Origin: Scalesia atractyloides
Taxonomy: Eukaryota > Streptophyta > Magnoliopsida > Asterales > Asteraceae
Length of the DNA: 64,000 nucleotides
Assembly: GCA_947069175.1 (NCBI GenBank)
Contig: CAMTDV010000013.1
Coordinates: 29,329,857-29,393,856, forward strand
Direction of reading: 5' to 3'
Below the pieces are notes generated by a model. The model was given only the letters and a program-made list of their open reading frames with translations. It did not search any database and was not told the DNA's origin. This document shows, piece by piece, positions 33,321 through 43,385 of the stretch. A program made the translations under genes and the position numbers. Within the stretch, counting starts at the first letter, position 1. Every line of letters begins with the position of its first letter.

Positions 33321-33621
33321 GCAGGTACAATACGTAATAGGCTGGAAGCTGCTCTGTAGTGATATAAGAGGATCTTGCAAATCCTTAGATATGCCCAAAG
33401 TCTGTTATACATTTTGTATAATTTACGATCCGCCTGTGACTCTTCTATTACAAGCCGTCTGTATATTATTTTTCGTACTTTCAACATTTGGTTTGTAATA
33501 GTAATTTAACTCCTAGACTTTCGTTGTGCTGTTTTTAATTGACTATGATGATATCAACTTACGTCATGATATTCCCCACCCAGGCCCACCGATGTTTGGT
33601 TGTAAATGTCGGGGTGTGACA
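33321..33621 (+). repeat. LTR end fragment, probably of element C
   Basis: Begins GCAGGTACAATACG and ends GTCGGGGTGTGACA, a Ty3/Gypsy LTR terminus in plus orientation. It is followed by GCTG, which matches the 4 bases before element C. It is the only part of C to the right of B2. Confidence 0.6.
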
Positions 33622-33980
33622 GCTGCCATAGCTGCTAAATTGGAATCCATTGACACAATGAAGGAAGATATTAGATATTGTAACATTGATTTCAATATTA
33701 CTCATTTACTAAATAAGAGCATAAACTCAAATAAACAGTGAACAAAGCATAAAAAAATAGATATTTTTAGGGCCGACAATTCCTTATATGATTTGAACAT
33801 GACACGAAAGTAATCAGGTTTTGGATTGACTAATATAACCGGTTTAGAAAGGGGTCGTGTTTAGGTTGACCCATTAATCCGTTTAGGTTGACCCATTAAT
33901 CCGTTTAACTTTAAAACTTAATTATTTTTTAAAATCGGATTTTCTATAAACTTTGGTGGTATATCTAAAGGATTCTGAAT
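33622..33980. other. Spacer between elements C and F
   Basis: Joining the two sides of C at GCTG gives a short frame (KFAAIAA followed by KLESIDTMKEDI) that could be an old exon, but a stop lies eight codons upstream and I cannot name it. A 22-bp duplication GTTTAGGTTGACCCATTAAT lies at 33860-33904. Confidence 0.45.
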
Positions 33981-34140
33981 TGTTGGATGTTTATTATTTC
34001 AGAATACTAAATGTATATACACAATTACATGTAAGTGAATAGAGATATTCAGGGAAATGAAAGATTATAAGGATACAGATTATCTATCCTAAAATAAATA
34101 GTATACTCTAAAAGTATAAAAAATAATCTACCTTAATACA
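33981..34140 (-). repeat. Element F 3' LTR
   Basis: 160 bp from TGTTGGATGT to CCTTAATACA, directly followed by CCCCTTCAATC, the complement of a Copia polypurine tract. TG/CA ends are intact. The short length is typical of small Copia lineages. Confidence 0.8.
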
Positions 34141-34152
34141 CCCCTTCAATCG

Positions 34153-34783
34153 AAGTAGTAGGAGGAGACTAGATGCAAAGACTGGATTTGAATGGGTGAA
34201 AGAGTTGTCTGGGTAATCCTTTGTGAAGATATTAGCATACCGGTATACTGGTAATTTGCAAGAATGTGATGAACACTAACTGAGCCAAGGTGAATTTTTT
34301 CATGAACAAATGGATATCGAGCTCAACATGTTTAGTTTGCTAATGCTATTCTGAATTTTCAGATAGATAAATTGCTGATATGTTATCACAGTACATGAGA
34401 GTGGCCTTACGAGTAGTGACGTAAAGTTCGGTCAGTGAGTTTCTTAACCAAGTCGTTTCAACAACTACATTTGCAACCTCGTGATATTCGGCTTCAGCAC
34501 TAGAACAGGATATGGTTGCTTTTTGTTTGGATGACCAATATACAATGTTATCGATTAGGAATACACAGTACCCGGAGGTAGATCTGCGAGAGTCCTGGCA
34601 TCCCCCCTATTTCAGCATCTGAATAAGATGTGAGAGCACATGATTTGCATGGACAAATAAACAACCGTGATTGCTGGTGCCTTGCAGAAAATGTAGAATC
34701 TATTTCAAGAAATAAAAATGAGGATCTCTCATATCATGCATAAATAGGCAAACCTGTAGCACCGCATAGGCTATGTTTGGACG
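34153..34783 (-). pseudogene. pol: Element F RNase H region
   Basis: On the minus strand it reads a degenerate Copia RNase H: a SWKSKKQATISCSSAEAEYH-like active region near 34480-34540 and an RNSLTELY segment near 34425. Upstream, the conserved stretch around AVLQVCLFMHDMRDPH lies at 34690-34770. Stops and frameshifts are frequent. The enzyme would remove RNA from the RNA-DNA hybrid. Confidence 0.8.
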
Positions 34784-35426
34784 TAGGGCTATAAGTGAAT
34801 TGAACGTTCAGCGAAACCATTCAGCGGCAGGAAGTTCGTTTACATTCATTCGTTTAATTAATGAACGAACATGAACGAGAAATTCCGTTTGGTTAGTTAA
34901 ATGAACAAACACGAACAAATGTCTCGTTCATTCAGTTACATTCGTAAACGTTCGTCGTGAATGTTCGGTAATGTGTTCATGAACATTCGTTCATGTTCAT
35001 TAGTTTATGTTGTTCATTAAATATTTTTAGCATTCATTTCTTTTATCTTTGATATTCTTTAATTTTTATTTATTTCATTACCCAAACAAATAAAATAGGA
35101 AACCCTATCTCCGCCTTGTACATGCACCGCTCCACTTTCCTTATCATACCCACATCGGAAAGTATTATTGACCTTCGTTCAAAGATTAGGGCTTCAACGT
35201 CTAATGCCGCCCCCTCTCACCATCTACCTCTAGCCACCGTCGTCTTCCCCGATTTTGTTTATGTTCGTGAACCATTCGTGAACACGTTCCTTTCCTTAAT
35301 GAACGAACATGAATATAAAATCTAGTTGGGTAAGTGTTCATCAACCATTCATGAACACATGCTATCCTTAACGAACGAACACAAACAAGGCCTTGTTCGT
35401 GTTCGTTTAGTTCGTTTACAGCCCTA
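34784..35426. mobile_element. hAT-like non-autonomous element in element F
   Basis: 643 bp with inverted ends TAGGGCTATAAGTGAATTGAAC and, reversed, TAGGGCTGTAAACGAACTAAAC, and many GAACGAACA words. It is flanked on the left by TTTGGACG (34776-34783). The right flank was TTTGGATG, now found at 42949-42956, because D inserted into it. Seven of 8 bases match, the hAT duplication length. Short open frames on both strands (35116-35325, 35201-35446) are not recognisable proteins. Confidence 0.8.
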
Positions 35427-36320
35427 TTTGGTGTGACAAACAGCAAAATATACCGTAATTCCGTACAACTTAAACACTGTTTACATATTTAATTATGTGC
35501 ATTAGACGTAATTTTTATATAACCGAGTGTCATCAAAGTCCAGGATATACATTTACATTTTATATCACATCATTGTATTCGCCTCTTCGCGATACGATAC
35601 AAACTATGTCAAAAACCGTTGGTAGACAATGCAAACACACTACTCATGTCAGGGGAGTTCCGGTACTTCGTGAAATGACAAAAACAGGATATGAAAGCAT
35701 AACCAAATCTATACTCATACAAAACCTTAATGGGAAACTGATTTGTAATGCTATAACTTTTCGGAAAAATACATAAGTATTTAAATTGTCTGATCCGATC
35801 TAAAACGCTACAATTTACATAAACCGGGCACAATCATATAAGCATTGGAACATTGTGAGATCATTAAAACATGTTAATGATCATCAACAATAACAAGGAT
35901 ACCTTATATAGCACCAGAATGTATATTTATAAATTACCAGCTATCGTTACATAAAGTGGCGGTAATGTATCCGCTAATGAAACTAGTGTCGGTTTTGATA
36001 TCTAAACACAACATAAACTAGTCTGGTGAACTAGTTAACATGTTTTAACATCCTAAAAAATAATTAGTATCCTAATTATCTATCATTATCTAAACCCCTA
36101 AATATCTACATCTTGTAAACTTCCATACATATTACAAGACTTATGTTAAATAACAACCATGGTAACCCCCCTCCCCTTTTGAAGCTAACAGTTTTAGGAG
36201 GGCCCCACATGCCCTCCCATGTGTTGAAAAGTCAAAGATTGTATTGGATAAGAAAATATGGAGGTGCCAATTGCTTATTAGATGAAGCATAGGGTGTAAT
36301 ACTAGTGAAAAGATGATGAT

Positions 36321-36328
36321 TATAAAAC
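36321..36328 (+). promoter_or_regulatory. Possible TATA box in element D left end
   Basis: TATAAAAC is followed by a CT-rich leader (ACACACAAACTCTCTCTC) near 36360-36390, a common arrangement in plant LTR promoters. Confidence 0.4.
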
Positions 36329-37528
36329 ATAAGGCACTTAGCATTCATCATATAACCTACACACACTAACACACACAAACTCTCTCTCTTTTTCCCCAAA
36401 ATTTCGACCAAGGATCATCTGAGAACACCTTTTCTTTTTAACGTTATTCAAGCTCATCCAAGTATTCAAGGAGTTTATATGAAGATCTAAGGAAGGTGCA
36501 AGTGTGAAGATCATCAAGGGAGCTTTCATACAAGGCTTGGAGCTTATCATCTTCTTCTCTTCATTCTAAGATCATCTCTAGCCTTTGTGCTAGTAGTAAA
36601 CTTCTTTTATCTATAATTAGGCTTCATGTCACATGTTTTTTTAAAGGTGTGAATTATTCGAGAATGTTGGAAGGTCAGCATACGTTGTCTTAACCGGGTC
36701 CGCGCTAGAGAGCCCCCTCGAATAATAGATCCCCAATTTAAACCCCTCAATGAGAAACCCCATATTACCTAGACTCGAACTTGAGACCTGTAGGAGAAAA
36801 CTCACCTGGGCCCACCATAGGTGGAACTTAAAACTTGTGGCCACCACTAGAAGTACAAGTTATTCATCTTGAAGTTCATTTTAAAAATACAAGAAACCCT
36901 AAAACAAACAATATAATCTAATTTATATAACTAGTCTTATGTGGTTTATGTGTTGAATCTTGATGTTGGTGAAGATGTTGATCTTGCAAAAATGTTATTA
37001 AAAGTAGATCTAAAAAAGTATATGTTTAGATCTAGCAAGATCCATAAATGAGAAGTATCATGAACTTTAATATAGTCTTAAAATGATTTTTGGAAAATAT
37101 AAAGTATATGTTAAACATAAAAACTCATGTTGATGGATTTGTTCTTGAAAAGGTAAATAATTTAGCTTAACATAAATTGTCAAAAATATGGATGACATGT
37201 GAAAAGAATAGTTAACTTGAAATAACTAGTGATTTGCATAGAAAGTTTATGATCTTGTTGTTGGGAAAAATATATGTTTGATCTTGTTGTTGATGATGAT
37301 CTTTGATGTGTTGGAAAATTGATTTTAAAGATGTTTTGAAAACGTGAAAAAGTCCTTAATATAGGGGAAACTATGGCAAAAATTTTTAACAATATAATCA
37401 TGATTAAAGTGTGATTAACAAAGGGTTTATAAGACTAAAAATGTTATTAGAACACTTAACCATGATTATACAAATTTTGGGTGGAAAAGTTGAAGTTAAA
37501 CTTACTAGTGTTTTCAAAAATGAAAACG

Positions 37529-37533
<5 letters not shown>

Positions 37534-37588
<55 letters not shown>
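37534..37588. repeat. (TA)n microsatellite
   Basis: Uninterrupted TA run of about 55 bp. A second TA run lies at about 37662-37678, enclosing a roughly 75-bp unique insert. Confidence 0.95.
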
Positions 37589-37595
<7 letters not shown>

Positions 37596-38158
37596 TATGG
37601 ATCCTAAGAGAAGTCCACCGTATTTGAGAAACTTGAGAAGCATTCTAGACCACACATTTTCCATATATATATATATATAGGATGAAAATATATATATTTA
37701 GATAACCATACAAGTGTGTATATATTTATCTGTTATGTGTATGTATTTAGACGATGTAGGAAGTACATGCTAACTAACTTCAACACAAAAATACAAGGAT
37801 ATCAAGAAACATGGCAAAGTATATAAATACATACACATATATATATATATACACTTACCCATACTTGAGTACAAGTACAAGCATACAAGGAAAATATATA
37901 CACTTACTTATATCCTTGGCATGGACATATACATATATATCTTGAAGTAAAGAATATATGTTAAACCGACTAGGTAAAATATACTAAAATTGGATAAGTA
38001 ACAATATATACTTTTTACTGACAAGAAATATATATATATTTACCGACAAGAAACATATATATTTACCGAAAAGAAAACACGTATTTTAATAATATGCACC
38101 AAATGCAACATATAAATTGTATCAAATAAAGTATACAATCAACCCATTTTAGTACCAA

Positions 38159-39560
38159 TGTTGGAAATTGTGTGTTTCTTTGTATACTTTTGATTTTCAG
38201 GATTAAAAGAGCTTAAATATACAAAAGGAACAAAATAACGGCAAAATCCAGCATGAATAAAAAAGAAGGAAGTTGATACATTATACCAACCCTCCGAGCT
38301 TCACCCCAAGACCAAAACAACGAATCAGAAGATAAGCACGGCCCGTGCCATTAAGGCATGGGACTGTGCCCCACTCAAGATTCTAGAAAGAAGAAGACAA
38401 ACAGAAGCAGACAAGAGAGACGGGTCGTGGTCAACTTCCAGATACGCAAATCTTGGATATTACATCAAGTACAATGGCCACTGGGCCATACGAGCATCCA
38501 GACTTACAAGCTCATTTAATGAAGATAGAGAAGAAGGAGGACACGGGGCGGGCATGGGGCCGTGTAAAGCTTCTGTTTCCAGCTATAAATAGTGGTGCTT
38601 AGTTCAATTGTAATTCATCCCTTGGAAAACCACTTCTATCACACTTGCCACCACTCCACCACCACCACCACAATACCACCATCATCCACCTCATTTATAC
38701 ATCATCCATTTTTAGAGTGTGTGCACTAGTCTCGGGATCCAAGATTGATCGTAAGAGTTTTTGTCAAACAAAGGCCATGCTTGGCTAATCTCTTACATCA
38801 CTTGATGAAGACAAGTCATTTATGTATTACTTTTGATTTCCAAGCTTTGGATAACTTTTTAATTGGGTTTGTATTAATGACTTTAATATCTAGTTTTTTA
38901 TATTGAAAGTGAATTTTATTATATCATCTCTTCATGTTTTGTTGATTCACTCATTCGTGTCTTTACAATTTATATAAAGCGTGTTAACTGCCTAAAAGGG
39001 GGTTAGAAGGGTGGTTTGGGTAAAGTTCTTGCCTCGTTCAGTGTATAATCATGTATAGATCCTGCGAGGACTTGATTCAAGCTTATTATGACTTCCTTTG
39101 AGGTAGATAGCATCAAATCGGGGGAAGTAAGAACGGCTTGAATCCCATATAAATAAAGTGCTATTAAAACTATAAAGCGGCCTTGCGTGACTGTATCCCT
39201 GGTGACTCAGACCAATGGCCGAGGGTAGCGTTGCCTCCAAAAAAAGGACATCCCACTATAAACAAGATAATCTCTTAAAAAACCCAAAGTACAGAAATCA
39301 TCAAAGGATATGTAAATGACGAGTCGGAACCAAGTGATTTTATCTTGTCTATTTGTTTCTTTTATTACTTTATTTATCTTCCTCATTTTACTTAATAAAA
39401 ATCTCAAATTTTGATTAGATTAGACGTCGACGGTATTCTGGTATTAAAAGCTCTTGTGTCATTTGACGATATCGGTAATTTACCATCATTATACTACGCC
39501 AACGATGGGTGCACTTGTCCTAACGTGTTGTAGAGAGTGATAGTGTTATATCCTGTTTAT
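38159..39560 (+). repeat. LTR-like segment inside element D
   Basis: Starts TGTTGGAAATTG, has TATAAATA at 38584-38591 with a leader rich in CCACCA at 38660-38700, and reaches a GATGGGTGCACTTG motif near 39504 that I associate with Tat/Athila-type elements. No second copy is in the window, so it may be a solo LTR or fragment. The exact right end is uncertain. Confidence 0.45.
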
Positions 39561-40000
39561 AAAGTTAAAGCTTGATAAATAGTAAAAAGTACCTAAAATA
39601 TATATCTAAAATCATACTCACACTCCATCACGTCATTTAACAACAAAAAATATGTATACATTAAACTTACCGACAACTCCTAAAATACGTTAGTTTTAAG
39701 GACCCAACAAATATATATTTCACCAAATAACGAATCCGGAAAGATATATAAAAATGACCAGGGGTAACAATACAAGTATATAAGTATACTTATACATATA
39801 AATACGTACACCAAAACACTTAGTAAAATATAAGAATTACAAGTAATATACAAGTAAGTATACATACATGGTATACGTATAAGTACAAATACACAAGATG
39901 ACATGTACAAATACAAGAAAATATTATACATGTATACATACACAAATTCGATGTTAAAAATATTTATTTTTAATAATATATCTAACCAAGATATATATAT
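39561..40000. other. AT-rich non-coding stretch in element D
   Basis: Dominated by TATA and GTATAC-type words, with runs of open frame on the minus strand (39680-39943) of low-complexity composition. I see no gene. Confidence 0.5.
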
Positions 40001-40364
40001 AAAGGATCATGTTCATATGAGAACCACCCTTGAGTTGAGAGAACTCTTGAGAACTCCACTTCTAGTGTGAGCTTTCCGACCAAATTTTGAACAAAAGTAG
40101 AGTAATACGAAACAAGACCTCCTATGAAAAAAAACAGGTGTCATTTTTTTGCCACCTGTAAGAATCATATACCCCACCGTAAATCACTGTAGCGTCTGGG
40201 TGAAGTGAAACTGCTACCGAAAAAAAGTGGCAAGGAATTTTTCTTTTTTCCCTTGGAAAGCTAATTTTTAAAATGATTTTTAGTGAAAAAAAATTTCAAA
40301 AAAATTGGAAGTAGGATTCCTACGAGTTCTATCAACTCAAGCCGGTTCTCATATGAACTATTCC

Positions 40365-40367
<3 letters not shown>
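40001..40367. mobile_element. MITE M1 flanked by TA repeats
   Basis: Inverted ends: left GTTCATATGAGAACCACCCT then TTGAGTTGAGAGAACTC; right, reversed, GTTCATATGAGAACCGGCTTG then AGTTGATAGAACTC. About 365 bp, no coding frame. It is preceded by (AT)5 and followed by a long TA run. Confidence 0.75.

Positions 40368-40412
<45 letters not shown>
40366..40412. repeat. (TA)n microsatellite between two MITEs
   Basis: About 45 bp of TA units separating M1 and M2. Confidence 0.93.
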
Positions 40413-40416
<4 letters not shown>

Positions 40417-40777
40417 CTTGGTTCAAATGAGAACCACCACGAGTTGTGAGAACTGTGAGACCTTTTTCTTCCCGCTCGAGTTGGGCCAAAATTTTTTTAT
40501 ACAAATGTAGATGAAAATATTATAAACACATTTGTAAAAAATAAAAAAAAATTATCGAGTTGGTAGTTTTGACTGATACAAGTTTTTTTTACGTGCTGAT
40601 GTAAATGTTATACGAAGATAAATATTTTTTACGCCTCATGTATGCGACATTTTAAAAAAATTGATGAAACAAGTGATTTTTTTATTACTTTTAAGAAAAA
40701 AAAATTCGGAAAAACCTTTTGGATAGCCTAGTTCTCATGGTTCTCACAACTCAAGGTGGTTCTCATTTTAACCCATC
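40413..40777. mobile_element. MITE M2, same family as M1
   Basis: Inverted ends: left CAAATGAGAACCACCACGAG then TTGTGAGAAC; right, reversed, AAAATGAGAACCACCTTGAG then TTGTGAGAAC. About 365 bp, as M1. Flanked by TA on the left and a CA run on the right. Confidence 0.75.
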
Positions 40778-40830
40778 ACACACACACACACATACACACA
40801 CACACATACACACACACACACACACATATA
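40778..40830. repeat. (CA)n microsatellite
   Basis: CACACA run with a few interruptions, ending in TATATA. Confidence 0.93.
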
Positions 40831-40831
40831 T

Positions 40832-41060
40832 AGGGGTTGGTTAACATACAACTGGGCTTGATGTACGCTGTGTATATATAACATGCGATTTTTACATCAA
40901 CATGCAAAATTTGTGTTTTCTTTGTACATCAGATTTCCCCTTTTTTGTACATCCGATTTACATTTTTCTTTGTATATGCTATTTCCATTTTTTATAACAT
41001 AACGTGCGATTTTGCCATTGTGTACGCAGCCTACGTTAGTGGTAGTAAGGGGTCAAACCA
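40832..41060. repeat. Possible third TA-associated element (M3), one end only
   Basis: AGGGGTTGGTTAACATACAAC directly follows TATAT, like the left ends of M1 and M2, and internal phrases (ACATGCGATTTTTACATC) repeat. No clear partner end was found. Confidence 0.4.
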
Positions 41061-42948
41061 CGAAGAGTTTTTGGTTTGTGTATGGACGAGATTGATTATT
41101 AAGATGTCACACTTTATGAAGCTTGCAATTTTTTATTTAATTGTTTGTTTGGTTGAAAAGGATGTCGGGGTTAACCGACAAGTTTGTTACTAAATTATCT
41201 AACTATGAAAGAAACTTGAACACTTTTGATTGCGCGAAAACTTGGTTATTTGATTAAAACAATAATTTGAGAACAAGGTTCACACCCAGTTCGGTAATTA
41301 AAGACCTAGGGTTCCTACACGTTTTAGATTCAATTCAATTGCATATAATGATTAATAGATTTAGTGTCACGTGGCTTAGGTGCCAAGAGCTATCAACGTT
41401 ATAGATGACGGACCACAATGCACTCCGTTACCAAGAACATGTAAATTCTATCAATTAATAAGGAATAAGTGCACAAACTCATTTCGCAGAGTCAAATTTT
41501 ATCATCATTCGACAATTCACAAATTCAATTCAAATGCATGACAAGTATCAAAGGTTTCAAATGCTTAATACAATTTGTCACAAAATAAAATCTCAAAAAA
41601 ATGTAAAAACCCTAGAATTTTACAAGCACCTACAACGGGGTGAAACACGAGAGAATTAGCTGCTCATGGTGAACGGAACGCGATCACCGGATGATTGAAG
41701 CTTGATCACGAACATCTTGAAGCCTTGAAGACGGGTATGATGAAGGCTAGGGTTTATGATGGATGATGATGGAGAATGGATTGATGAGATGATGGTGAGG
41801 ATGATGAATTAGGTTTAGGATGAAGGTTATGGATGATTGGGACTGATGGTTGTGATGAGATGGATTGAGGATGAAGATGATGGTGTTCTTGGCTCCAAGG
41901 TGAAGTTCAAAAACTCAACATTGCATAACCCCCAACTAATAACCCCATAATACTCTTTTAACTCGTTCAAAACACAAGGAAAACATAAATTTGCGTCGGG
42001 CATCAGCTGAAGGCGTTGACGACACTATAGGGATGTTCATAATACTTGTGACGCCCTTTTTAGTTGTCTACGGCATTTTTCACCCGACGGCGCTAACCGA
42101 GAGGCTTTGCTGATGGCCCATATGGGCGTCGACGGCACTATGCCCAACTCCTGGTTTCTGTTTTCTTCATTCCGTGCTTCCGGTTGATCCCTGTTGCGTC
42201 CCGATGCTCCATAAAGCTTCTGAATAGCTCCTTAAACTCCGCTAGATTTGCAAAACATAATTCTAATCAAAGTAGGTCGTTCGAAACCAAAAGTTATGTA
42301 AAAACATAAACTTAAATACGATTAAACACCGGTTTTCGAGATGCATCAAGCCCGACTTTTTGTCCGTGAGACCCGTTGGAGTGCTTTTGTGTCCTAGTCG
42401 TGGGTAATCGACACAAAAATCGTCTAGGTTTGGTTGCTTCATATGCCAACACATATTAATGTTCGTGCAAAACATTAATGATCAACGATTTCAAAGACGC
42501 TTTACATACCGGATTTCACTACAAACATATTTTAAATATTTTAAAGATTCATTTGATACAAAACAAAACACATGAATCCACCAACTTTTCTTGACTTTTA
42601 ACTTACATGTATTTCAGGCAAGTAAGTTCAGGCGTGGACCCAAGAACCGGGAAACCAGGAAAGACGCCAACTTTTGGAGGATTTGCCCTCTATATGGCGT
42701 CTCCTTGTGGGAATATAGCGGCCAAAACTTCGACTCGTGAAAAACTACATTTTGTGGAACCATATATTTTGTGAAACTTTTATATTTGGGAATTATAAAC
42801 AATACACTCTACTTTTGTCGTGATTTTTTTTAATTATCACAATGACATTCTTGGTTTGTTTTAATCAGATAGCATGTTTACTTTATCAAATGGAATGAGA
42901 ACTAATCAAAGTTCACACCTTGCACTTCTGCCACGAGCGGGTGTGACA
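41061..42948. other. Right part of element D, non-coding
   Basis: Contains ATGATGGATGATGATGG-type low complexity (41750-41880) and a GC-rich stretch (42000-42140) with TCGACGGCACTATG and TGTCTACGGCA words. The element A LTR has similar words (such as TGTCTACGGCAGTTCTAAC at 278-296). The end shows an LTR-type terminus with TTTCAGGCAAGTAAG near 42612. No gene recognised. Confidence 0.5.
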
Positions 42949-42953
42949 TTTGG

Positions 42954-43385
42954 ATGTGTGAAAGTGAGGTACTAAAGCACACCAGCTAAGTTGTGTAGAG
43001 AGAGTCTTCTGATATGGGCGGCCCTGATATGGCGCTCAGCTTAGAGACCGTGTCGAGCGGTGTTGCACATGGTTGTAAGATAACATATTTGCGCGTGCAA
43101 TAATTTCATGAATGTAGTGTTCTTGTGAAAGAAATAGACTGCCTTGCTGATTTGTGACCTTAATGCCTAGAAAATGATGAAGATGTCCAAGAACAGTCAT
43201 TGCAAATTTGTTTGATAGGGAAGCAATAATTTGGAAAGAAGTTGGTTATCCGAAGCTGTAAGGATGATATGATTAACATATAAGAGTAAATAAGCCATAC
43301 GAGTTCCCTGTTTGTAGACAAATAATGAGGTGTCACTAACAGTGTTGTGAAAGCCACACTTAGTGATAAACCGAGAGAAAAGTTA
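42954..43385 (-). pseudogene. pol: Element F reverse transcriptase, central and C-terminal part
   Basis: Minus-strand Copia RT: FSRFITKCGFHNT, then TSLFVYKQGTRMAYLLLYV. The catalytic YVDD is changed to YVNH (near 43270-43275), so both aspartates are gone. The piece ends at LTFTHPN, where the hAT and D insertions interrupt it. Several frameshifts follow the active site. Confidence 0.85.

Larger units (their letters stand above)
18021..33621 (+). mobile_element. Element C: Ty3/Gypsy element, deleted and interrupted by B2
   Basis: Starts TGTAACACCT and ends GGGGTGTGACA, flanked by GCTG at 18017-18020 and 33622-33625. It carries gag, zinc knuckles and protease of Ty3/Gypsy type, then stops in the RT linker where B2 begins (24495). 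Beyond B2 only about 300 bp of LTR-like end remains (33321-33621). RT, RNase H, integrase and most of the 3' LTR are gone. I could not place the boundary between 5' LTR and internal region, because the 33321-33621 sequence has no clear twin upstream. A 4-bp duplication is short for this superfamily, so the outer limits are likely but not certain. Confidence 0.7.
35432..42948. mobile_element. Element D: 7.5-kb insertion in element F, no coding genes recognised
   Basis: Bounded by TTTGG at 35427-35431 and 42949-42953. It starts TGTGACAAAC and ends GAGCGGGTGTGACA, Ty3-like LTR termini. Removing it restores Copia RT reading (…LTFTHPN joined to IAYAV). No gag or pol is seen. It may be a large retrotransposon derivative or a rearranged and re-invaded element; it contains MITEs, microsatellites and at least one LTR-like promoter segment. 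I could not find a matching pair of LTRs. Confidence 0.75.

Noticed and set aside
33526..33741. 71-codon open frame at the C right edge
   Set aside because: Reads across the LTR end and target duplication; only the short KLESIDTMKEDI part could be an old exon and a stop lies close upstream.
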